Assembly: GCA_002887195.1 (NCBI GenBank)
Contig: PJAB01001674.1
Location: 1-12,934, forward strand
Direction: 5' to 3'
Origin: Chrysochromulina parva
Taxonomy: Eukaryota; Haptophyta; Prymnesiales; Chrysochromulinaceae
DNA length: 12,934 nt
Made by a program: the position numbers and the translations under genes. This document shows positions 1-7,100 of the stretch, piece by piece. Each line of letters starts with the position of its first letter. The first letter of the stretch is position 1. A model generated the notes under the pieces. That model searched no databases, was not told the origin of the DNA, and saw only the letters and a program-made list of their open reading frames with translations.

Positions 1-905
1 GAAGGAGGCGGCGGTGCTGGTGGTGGCGGTGCTGGCGGCGGTGGCGAAGGAGGCGGTGGCAAAGGAGGCGGCGGCGACGGCGGTGGAGGTGCTGGTGGCG
101 GTGGCGAAGGCGGTGGTGGCATGGGGGGAGGCGGCGATGGGGGGGGAGGAGCAGGCGGAGGCGGCGAGGGCGGCGGCGGCGTGGGAGGCGGAGAAGGTGG
201 TGGTGGCATGGGTGGTGGCGGTGAGGGTGGTGGTAAAGGTGGCGGCGATGGTGGCAGTGCTGGCTTTGGGGGCGGAGGAGAGGGCGGCGGTGGCACGGGC
301 GGCGGTGGCGAGGGTGGCGGTGGCATAGGCGGCGGAGGTGAAGGTGGCGGCGGTGATGGTGGCGGCAGCGACGGCGGTGGGGGTGTCGGCGGAGGCGGCG
401 AAGGAGGTGGCGGTGTTGGAGGTGGCGGCGACGGAGGCGGTGGGGCCGGAGGCGGTGGAGAGGGCGGAGGTGGGCTCGGAGGCGGCGGTGAGGGCGGCGG
501 CAGTCTAGGAAGCGGCGGTGACGGCGGCGGAGGTGATGGCGGCGGCGGGGACGGCGGTGGTGGTATCGGAGGTGGCGGCGAAGGTGGTGGAGGCGCAGGC
601 GGCGGCGGCGACGGCAGCGGCGGCCTTGGCGGAGGCGGCGACGGCGGCGGCGGTGCGGGCGGCGGTGGCGAGGGTGGTGGCGGCGACGGTGGCGGCGATG
701 GGGGCGGTAGCGATGGCGGCGGCGGGGAAGGTGGTGGAGGCAAGGGCGGTGACTGCGGAGGCGACGGCGGTGGCGACGGCGGTGGCGGCGACGGCTCCGG
801 CGGATCAGGCGACGGTGGTGGTGGTGGCGCAGGCTCAGGTGGTGACGGATATGGTGGTGGCGGTGGCGAAGGTTCCGGTACGGTCGGCGACGGCGGCGGC
901 GGCGG
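1..905. repeat. Degenerate 15-bp / 30-bp tandem repeat of GGN codons
   Basis: The sequence is built of 15-bp units, four GGN triplets plus one variable triplet. The variable triplets often alternate between GAN (acidic on the plus strand) and a non-acidic one (GCN, GTN, ATN and others), giving a 30-bp higher-order period. On the plus strand this reads (E/D)GGGG-X-GGGG; on the minus strand it reads S-PPPP-X-PPPP. Third bases of the GGN triplets vary freely and are silent in both readings. Regularity fades towards 760-905. Such tracts expand and contract easily by slippage and are prone to assembly error. Confidence 0.9.
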
Positions 906-986
906 CCAAGGCTCACCCGTCTGTGTCTGAGAGCTGGTGAAGCTGCCGAGGGTGACGATGAAGAAGTGGAGCGGGTGAAGACGCAT
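1..986 (-). CDS. Secreted proline-rich (SPPPP, extensin/pherophorin-like) protein, N-terminal part
   Basis: Read on the minus strand, ATG is at 986-984, an in-frame TGA lies just upstream at 992-990, and the frame stays open to the window edge, giving at least 328 residues. I checked that no TTA, CTA or TCA falls in this frame on the plus strand. The first residues, MRLHPLHFFIVTLGSF, have a basic N-region and a hydrophobic core like a signal peptide, followed by a polar TSSQTQT stretch. From residue 26 the chain is proline-rich: first irregular (EPSPPPPPYPSPPEPAP), then a regular X-PPPP repeat with X mostly Ser or Ala and sometimes Thr, Met, Ile or Leu. Ser-(Pro)4 is the classic motif of hydroxyproline-rich wall or matrix glycoproteins in plants and green algae, so an extracellular structural role is inferred. 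No folded domain is visible here; one may follow beyond the left edge. The main alternative is the plus-strand glycine-rich frame over the same bases. The gene is divergent from the CobW-family gene. Confidence 0.55.
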   Translation of the reverse strand, partial: MRLHPLHFFIVTLGSFTSSQTQTGEPWPPPPPSPTVPEPSPPPPPYPSPPEPAPPPPPSPDPPEPSPPPPSPPPSPPQSPPLPPPPSPPPPSLPPPSPPPSPPPPSPPPPAPPPPSPPPPRPPLPSPPPPAPPPPSPPPPIPPPPSPPPPSPPPPSPPLPRLPPPSPPPPSPPPPSPPPPAPPPPSPPPPTPPPPSPPPPTPPPPSLPPPSPPPPSPPPPMPPPPSPPPPVPPPPSPPPPKPALPPSPPPLPPPSPPPPMPPPPSPPPTPPPPSPPPPAPPPPSPPPPMPPPPSPPPPAPPPPSPPPPLPPPPSPPPPAPPPPAPPPP

Positions 987-1327
987 TGCTCACCTGTAGG
1001 CTGCTGGCGGCCGTTTACCCGACGCACATCGGCGGTCCTGTCGTAGTGCACGCGGTTGTTTGCCGCGTCGCGTTGGACTGATGGACGCTTCTCCTCTCTG
1101 CATTGGACGAGGCGTGACACTAGGCGTGACAGGTTTCTTACGACTTTTGCGAAAGGAAAGGTTTGGGATTTGCAATTTGTTGAGAAAGGGTCAGTTGAAT
1201 CGACACACAAGGTACCGACCAGCCACTACCACACGAAACACAGCAATTTGTTCACAGTCTTCACAAGCCCCTTGGTCTTCACAACGAGCGACGAAAGACC
1301 GTCTCGAAGTCTGCGACAAAAGAAGCC
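987..1327. promoter_or_regulatory. Divergent intergenic region between the proline-rich gene and the CobW-family gene
   Basis: The 341 bp between the two proposed start codons (986 on minus, 1328 on plus) hold no convincing gene. Visible elements are AGGCGTGACA at 1110-1119 and again at 1122-1131, a directly repeated GCAATTTGTT at 1172-1181 and 1243-1252, and a repeated GTCTTCACAA around 1257-1290. The stretch from about 1140 to 1270 is clearly more AT-rich than the flanking genes. A shared bidirectional promoter is inferred from the layout; I see no clear TATA box. Confidence 0.4.
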
Positions 1328-2540
1328 ATGTCGGCCGACACGCGCGTGCCCGTGACGGTGCTAACTGGCTACCTGGGTGCGGACACCGCTCGCCCCTAAT
1401 CATTCCTTTTGCTCCGTGACGTTCATATGACGAGCTGTGTGTCTATCGTCCACGCAGGCGCGGGCAAGACGACACTGCTCAACCACATCTTGACGGCGAA
1501 CCATGGCAAGAAGATTGCGGTGATCGAGAATGAGTTTGGCGAGGTGGGCGTGGACGATGCGCTGGTGCGTGAACGCTTCAACACCACCGAGGACATCTTC
1601 GAGATGAATAACGGCTGCATCTGCTGCACGGTGCGCGGCGACCTCATCCGCATTCTCACAAAGCTCTTCCGGAGGCGCGCGGAGCTCGACGCGATCATCA
1701 TCGAGACGACAGGCCTGGCGGACCCGGGCCCGGTCGCCCAAACCTTCTTCATGGACGAGTCGATAAAGGAGTTTGCGCGCCTCGACGGCATCGTCACGAT
1801 GGTCGACGCGTTCCACATCGAGCAGCACCTCGACGAGGAGAAGCCCGAGGGGACGGAGAACGAGGCTGTCGAGCAGGTGGCGTTCGCCGACCGATTGATC
1901 CTCAACAAGATCGACCTGCTCAAGTCGCCGGAGGACCCCGAGGGCCTCGAATGGATCGCGCGCGTCGAGGGCAAGCTGCGCGCGATCAACAAGTTTGCGC
2001 CGATCGTCCGATGCGAGAAGGCGAGCGTCGCGATGGAGCACGTGCTCGGGATCAAGGCGTTTGAGCTAGCGCGCGTACTCGAGATGGACCCCGAGTTCCT
2101 CGCGGACGATGCTGAGCACATGCATGACGTGAGCGTCTCCTCTGTTGGCTTCGAGCGTGAGGGAGAGCTCAATATGGAACGCACGAACACCTGGATCGCA
2201 AAGTTGCTGCAGGTAAGTGTCCCTGGCTGCCCTCGCAATGCCTTCGGAGTGCCCTCGGAGTGCGTTTGATTGCCCTCTGAATGGACTTGGTGGCTTCCAA
2301 TGGCCACAGGAGAAAGGCGTGGACATCTTCCGTATGAAGGGTGTGCTCGCAATGGAGGGGTGCGCCGAGCGTTACGTATACCAGGGTGTGCACATGCTCT
2401 TCACCGGCGAGACCCTCAGTCCGTGGGGCGACGCGCCGCGCATCAACCGACTCGTGTTCATTGGCAAAAACCTCGACCGCAAGGCACTCGAAGAGGGCTT
2501 CGCCTCGTGCATGGTCAACGTGTACCAGCCTGCGAAATGA
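1328..2540 (+). CDS. CobW/COG0523-family metallochaperone GTPase (ZNG1/CBWD-like), three exons
   Basis: Join 1328-1376, 1458-2212, 2310-2540; 344 aa. Members of this family use GTP to deliver metal, usually zinc, to client enzymes; eukaryotic ZNG1 (formerly CBWD) activates methionine aminopeptidase 1. Visible motifs are Walker A GYLGAGKT (14-21), the switch-I-like stretch ENEFGE (40-45), the metal-binding CxCC motif GCICC (69-73), ETTGLADP (99-106), the guanine-specificity motif NKID (166-169), and a CobW C-terminal domain at about 235-341. Exon 1 restores the Walker A loop, which is split by intron 1; this decides the ATG at 1328, with a purine at -3. Length is normal for the family. The linker before the C-terminal domain has only a few histidines (AEHMHD, 235-240), not a long His-rich loop. 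The N-terminus is short and lacks the CPELVPI-type motif that ZNG1 uses to bind its client. The precise metal and client are therefore unknown. Confidence 0.93.
1377..1457 (+). other. Intron 1 of the CobW-family gene
   Basis: An 81-bp GT-AG intron (donor GTGCGG, acceptor CGCAG). It splits a glycine codon in the Walker A motif: G at 1376 joins GC at 1458-1459 to give LGAGKTT. If retained, the frame meets TAA at 1397-1399. The donor is weak, but the restored motif makes the call strong. Confidence 0.9.
2213..2309 (+). other. Intron 2 of the CobW-family gene
   Basis: A 97-bp phase-0 GT-AG intron (donor CAG|GTAAGT, acceptor CCACAG|GAG). Joining gives AKLLQEKGVDIFRMKG, the expected run-up into the CobW C-terminal domain. 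The intron contains several near-copies of a TGCCCTCGGAGTG-like unit between 2228 and 2275. Retention would end translation at TGA 2267-2269. Confidence 0.92.
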
Positions 2541-2834
2541 GCCCCCGGGGCGCTTTGGGCGCTTTGTGCGCCTGGTGATGGCGGCGGCGAAATGTGCGGC
2601 GGCCCCCGCGCGTGCGTGCGCGCTGATGGCGCTGCGCTGCGCTTGGTTATCCATGGTCTCGTTGACCCCCGCTCGAGCTCTGCTGTGGGCACCTGTTACT
2701 GCGTACGGATTCGTACTCCAGCTCGTGCTCAATTGCAATGCTCCATGAGCTCCGCATACATGTAGTATGCCTCGTCCCTCGAGGAGCCCAGCGGTCGCGT
2801 GTTGACGACCTTTCTCTCACCGGTCCGTACAACC

Positions 2835-2850
2835 GTACCTAATCGCTAAT
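2835..2850. repeat. 16-bp repeat, copy A (inverted relative to 12611-12626)
   Basis: GTACCTAATCGCTAAT here is the exact reverse complement of ATTAGCGATTAGGTAC at 12611-12626. Flanking bases do not match. Both copies lie downstream of a plus-strand gene. Confidence 0.6.
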
Positions 2851-2917
2851 GCGTTGGGGCGGCGAAATCCGGATTTCCGAAATGTGAAGAAAGAAAACGA
2901 TGATTGTCCGCACGACA

Positions 2918-3052
2918 CACAGCAAAAAAAGTAACTATCGATGTTGGAATTGGATGTACGGTAGGTAACTGCGTAACTCGCACTTGCCACTTCTATTCAT
3001 CAATTGTAGTCGAACGTAAAGTGACGAGTTACCTACATAGTTTTTTGCTGTG
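2918..3052. repeat. Imperfect foldback (inverted-repeat) sequence, 135 bp
   Basis: The outer arms are CACAGCAAAAAA (from 2918) and TTTTTTGCTGTG (3041-3052). Inner arms are GTAGGTAAC...GTAACTCG (2961-2980) against CGAGTTACCTAC (3025-3036), and the centre is the palindrome CAATTG at 3001-3006. The left half is about 37 bp longer, consistent with insertions or deletions in one arm. The layout could be a MITE-like foldback element or a large RNA hairpin. I see no convincing target-site duplication and no coding capacity. Confidence 0.55.
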
Positions 3053-3249
3053 CAGCCACCGCCAAGGCGTGTCTGTAACCGCATCCGTATGTACGCCGGT
3101 CAGTAGTCTTGGGTGTCGAATTTTCACCATTGGTGTGAAGTGCCGACGCCTGGAGATCAAAATCCCCGATTCACACCGAACGCGACATCCGCACGAGACG
3201 AGACTCTCGCTCGCTCGATCGCTCCTGTAGTGTCCGCACTCGTGTGTAT

Positions 3250-3546
3250 ATGGCGAATCTCGCGCTCGTGATCGCGACCGGCATATTCGTGCTGCTGAGC
3301 GTCATCGGCTTCTTTTGGATGAATAAGCTGATTGCGCAGAACAGCTATTCGTATCTTGCATCGCTCGACTACAGCAACATGTGGAATATTGCGACCGCAA
3401 GTGGATGCGTAGCGCTATTTGCTTACATCGTTTACATGATAAACTTTCCAGAGGGTGAGCTTGCTCGAGACGCCGCTGCGACATTCAAGGAAAAGAAGGC
3501 CGAACGTGATCTTGCTCGAGACCGAGATGCAAAGAAGGCAGAGTAA
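3250..3546 (+). CDS. Small two-membrane-segment protein, unrecognised
   Basis: A 98-aa frame from ATG 3250 to TAA. A GTG six bases upstream is in frame, but ATG is the natural eukaryotic start. Two hydrophobic helices are clear: residues about 4-24 (LALVIATGIFVLLSVIGFFW) and about 43-64 (from MWNIATASG to YMINF). They are joined by a short polar, Tyr/Ser-rich loop. The tail (68-98) is highly charged, with alternating acidic and Lys/Arg residues, and probably forms an amphipathic helix. This suggests a hairpin membrane protein with both ends on one side. There is no cleavable signal peptide with a clear c-region, and I recognise no family. A subunit of an organelle or ER membrane complex is possible but is not shown by the sequence. 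Codon use and composition fit the neighbouring genes, and the membrane pattern argues for a real gene. Confidence 0.7.
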   Translation: MANLALVIATGIFVLLSVIGFFWMNKLIAQNSYSYLASLDYSNMWNIATASGCVALFAYIVYMINFPEGELARDAAATFKEKKAERDLARDRDAKKAE

Positions 3547-3991
3547 GCGCTGCTCGTCTCGCTGTGGTTGTGGTTTTGGACAGACGTGTCTATCGTGACG
3601 TCACCGGTTAAAAGACACCAGGACACACACGTTTCTTACCTACACACAAAACCCCGTAACGGGCACGACCCGGCCAGCGCAACACCAGCAGAACGACCGG
3701 AAATCCGGGAAGCGCAAGCGGCGGGGACGCCGCCCGCCGGTGTGCCAACGCTGCCAAAGTGAAACCCGACCGGCGCACCCGTTATACACCCCGTTCACGC
3801 GTGACCATACCCGGAATACGGACATGTAAGATCCACTCATGACGCATGAGTGAGGCGTGACAGATCACGACTCTGGAGTCTGGACCCCGACACACAGCTC
3901 ACGGGCACACATTTCTCATGTAAGGGGGGACGGGTGTGCGGGGGTCAATGTCGAGCCAACCCACGCGAACTGACAAGTATACCGACCATGG

Positions 3992-4015
3992 GCGACCGCT
4001 GGTGCGACCGCTGGT
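3992..4015. repeat. 12-bp perfect tandem duplication
   Basis: GCGACCGCTGGT occurs twice head to tail, 118-141 bases before the SET-methyltransferase ATG. It could be a duplicated protein-binding site or simple slippage. Confidence 0.7.
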
Positions 4016-4044
4016 GCCACCGGGCGCCTATGAGAGCCTACTCG

Positions 4045-4076
4045 TACCGGTACAAGTTGTCTTACCGGTACAAGTT
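4045..4076. repeat. Direct repeat TACCGGTACAAGTT, 18-bp spacing
   Basis: TACCGGTACAAGTT is at 4045-4058 and exactly again at 4063-4076. Each copy contains the palindrome TACCGGTA. The pair ends 56 bases before the ATG at 4133, in core-promoter or 5'-leader range. Confidence 0.75.
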
Positions 4077-4132
4077 TTGTTCTTTTGTAAGCCTCCCTCT
4101 CGGACCCTCTCACGTCGCGCGTCGGCCACGCT

Positions 4133-7100
4133 ATGAGCTGGTCCCAGAATATCCCAGCTCTGGGCTGTTTCTACGCCGGGACTCCGCGCGTGCCAAGCAA
4201 ACGCGGAGACTCGGAGGATCCCGAGGAGCACGACCTGGGCTTCTTGTTCAAGATTGAGTTGGACCCGGGCGGTGGGCAAGGATCGAGGCTTTTCCACTTC
4301 ATGTGGCTGCGGGACAACCACTCGAGTTCGCTTGCGCCAAATTACATCGAAACTTCGCTCGCACCGCGCGATGCTCGCACATGGAGTGCGATTCGTTGCG
4401 TGGGTAGGGCGCAATGCACCGATGCTGGCGAGTTTTTGGTGCCTCCTACACTCGCCGAGTTTGATCATGCCACGTCACGTTACTTCACTCTCGAGGACGC
4501 GACGCATCTATGGCGATTCGCAGCTGCAAAAGCCACCGCTATCAGACGCAAATTTCGTTTGAAGAGATCCCCATCGACCCAGCGCGCATTGCCCGCAAAA
4601 CGGCGGACGCGATCCATTCCGCCTTTGCTGCCAGCGGCCCTCAAGGCGGCTACGATCGGACACGGCGTGGAGGTGCGGCCTTCGTCCATCGGGCCACCAA
4701 CGGACAACTTCGGCCTATTTGCCACGCGTTCCTTCAAACCCACCGAGCTTGTTACCATGTATGATGGCACTCGACTAGAAGGAGGACGCGAAGAGGCGTG
4801 TGCTCTGGAGACGCAGACGCACGTCGCTGCATCCGCAGGCGTGTATTGGGACGGGTACCCTCTGACGAGGCTCTACCGATCGCAACCGAAGCTACTGGAC
4901 GGGCGCGGAGGTGGTGCGTTTGCCAACCACAACCCAAGGGGGTGTAAGGTGGATGTGTGGCTGTCGGCCGAGAGCGACAGCTACAACTGCATCTTCCTTC
5001 GCGTGAAGCCTGGCAAGCATCTCGAGGCAGGGGAAGAGATTTTCCATGACTATGGTGCAGGCTACCCCGTAGCAATGGGATGGGATCGCTTCGGGGACGG
5101 TCCGAGATGCAGAGATTCTTTCGGCGCCGCAGATGCAGGCGATGACCGGCGCCCCTTGCTCCACGTGTCCGCTGTGCGGGCGACAGTCTTATCAGCAATC
5201 TCGGCTGTTCTGTCTGCCGCCCGCACGTCACAGCCGCCGCCGCCTCTGCCGCTGCCGCCACCGCCGCCTCCGCCTCCGCCTCTGCCGCTGCCGCTGCCGC
5301 TGCCCGCCGGCGCGACATTCGCCGTCGCGATGCCCGTCAGCTATCCGCCCACGTCCGCCGTGCCGCCCGCGATGTGTTCAGAGTGCAGATTGCCGTCAGT
5401 AGGGCTATTGGGCGGCGTACACTTGCCATCGGCAGAGCAGATGCAATTGCCGACGGCAGGCCAGATGCACAATGCAGTCCCGCCACTCATCGCCACCACC
5501 ACCGCTTCTACATGTACCATCGCGCCCCCCCTTCCGCCGCCGCCGCCGCGGGCACCGCTGCCGCGAGTCGGTGCGCTCCAAGTGGGGGATTGGGTTGAGG
5601 CGGAGAAGGCTACGGGTGTGTGGGCAGCCGCCCGCGTGGTCCGTGTGCAGCAAAAGAGCTCGCGGCCGGTGGTCACCATCGAGTACGAGTACCGTGTGGC
5701 ACCGGCCCGAGTGTGGACATACATCAGCCGCGAAGATGAGATGATGGGGAACATCCTGGCATGGCACTACCCAGCTGCGGTGCTGGAGCAAGTGCTTCCA
5801 GCCTTGCTCCGGATGCAATCTTGCGGCGCCCCCCGACCCTCCCGAGCTACCGATCGACTGCGCGCGTTCACGGAGGTCGTCCTCCCCGAGGTCTACAAGA
5901 CGAGGGAGGATGAGCGACCCTCCCAGATCGCACGGCGCTTCGGGTGTGACATCAAGGCCCTTGTGGACCTTAACGTGTCACTTCACCCAGACCTGCAGAT
6001 GACCTCTAAGCTGCGATGCAACACGCTCGTGGTGCTGCCGCCTTGCTGGCGGCCGGGCGCGCCACGCCCAGCACAACCGAAGTGGGCAACAGCCGCACCA
6101 GAGGTCGCGGCGCTCGCCGTCGGCGATGCCGTCTACATCAAATGCGATCCCATCAATGGATCGCCCGATATGGAAACTCCCGTGTGGCGGCCTGCGAAGC
6201 TCACGCATGTACATAGCCGTGCGAGCTTTGGCCCGCGTGATGCAGCGCCATACGAGGCGGTCGTCGATGGAGATCTGGCCTGGCTCGAGAAGCTCAACTG
6301 GGGCGGTGCACAGGGCGAGGAGAGGGCAATCGAAGAGGAGGGCGAAGGCTGGATTCGTGCTTTCCCGGGCGTCGAGCCATTCTCTATGACGCCTGGAGAG
6401 CTCATACCGCCATGGGCGGAGCGTAAACCAAAGGAGGTCCTGCGTGCCAGGCACCCGCCGCGTGACCTGCCAGAAGCACTGGCGTCTGCGGAGCATGGCG
6501 CTTGGTTTGCCTCCCTCACGGTGCACGACCGTTGCGAAGTCTTTTTTGAGCAGGGATGGCAGGCGGCTACAGTGGACAGCATGGCGCCCGACGGCCTCTT
6601 TGTGCGCGTGCTCCGCCTGAATGATTATCTAATCAAGGCGAGCCCCGAAATTCTGCGCCCGCGGACAAAGGGTTACTATGTCGACGGCGACAGTGATGAA
6701 GATGAGGAGGAGGTGGCCGAGGCGCCAGACAGCAGCGGGTTCGACAGTGGCGGATTCGGATTTGGCAGCGAGAAGGAGGAGGAGGAGAAGGAGGAGGTGC
6801 TGGAAGGCGACGACAATGAGGTCGGAGAGGAGGAGGACGAAGAGGAGGACGACGACAAAGAGGAGCTTGGGGACGATGCCTGCAGCAAGGCCGAGATTGG
6901 GGAGGAGGTGGACGCTCTCGACCTTGGCGACGACATGGAACATCACGACGACGATGAGTTGGAGATGGAGGTGGAGGAGGCGGCGGCGGCGGCGGCGGAG
7001 GAGGAGGAGGAGGCGAACAAGGACGTGATGGAGGAGGAGATGAACGAGGTGCAGAACCCCCCTGCCAAGGATGCGTACACGCCGTACGTGGCCTCCCATG

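Larger units (their letters stand above)
2541..3249. other. Intergenic stretch, no gene seen
   Basis: These 709 bp lie between the CobW-family stop and the small membrane-protein start. Reading frames here are short or lack ATG starts and resemble no protein family I recognise. The part from about 2850 to 3060 is AT-richer than the genes and contains the foldback sequence listed separately. One arm of a distant 16-bp inverted repeat is at 2835-2850. The 3' untranslated region of the CobW gene and the promoter of the next gene must be here, but I cannot place their boundaries. Confidence 0.6.
3547..4132. promoter_or_regulatory. Intergenic region, upstream of the SET-methyltransferase gene
   Basis: These 586 bp have no gene I can support. 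Visible elements are the palindrome GTGACGTCAC at 3595-3604 (a CRE/bZIP-type core), an 8-bp-stem hairpin at 3834-3852 (CACTCATG-ACG-CATGAGTG), AGGCGTGACA at 3853-3862 directly after it, and two tandem duplications listed separately. A pyrimidine-rich tract at about 4080-4120 precedes the ATG. Promoter function is inferred from position. Confidence 0.4.

Noticed and set aside
1..930. Glycine-rich protein on the plus strand (open from the left edge, ending GQGSPVCV)
   Set aside because: The frame is open only as a by-product of GGN/CCN symmetry as far as I can tell, shows no start region in the window, and competes with a minus frame that has a signal-peptide-like start. I keep it as the main alternative, not as a second gene.
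1400..2352. Long minus-strand frames antisense to the CobW-family gene
   Set aside because: They are shadows of a gene with complete GTPase motifs and spliced exons on the plus strand, and they show no domain of their own.
2169..2738. 189-codon minus-strand frame across CobW exon 3 and its 3' flank
   Set aside because: It overlaps verified coding sequence antisense, with composition typical of a GC-rich shadow frame.
2904..3230. 108-codon plus-strand frame over the foldback sequence
   Set aside because: It starts only at TTG, runs through the inverted repeat, and resembles no protein; the eukaryotic setting makes such a start unlikely.
6629..7099. Leu/Val/His-rich minus-strand frame opposite the acidic tract
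   Set aside because: It is the antisense of GAG/GAC repeats and looks membrane-like only because Glu and Asp codons read as Leu and Val on the other strand.
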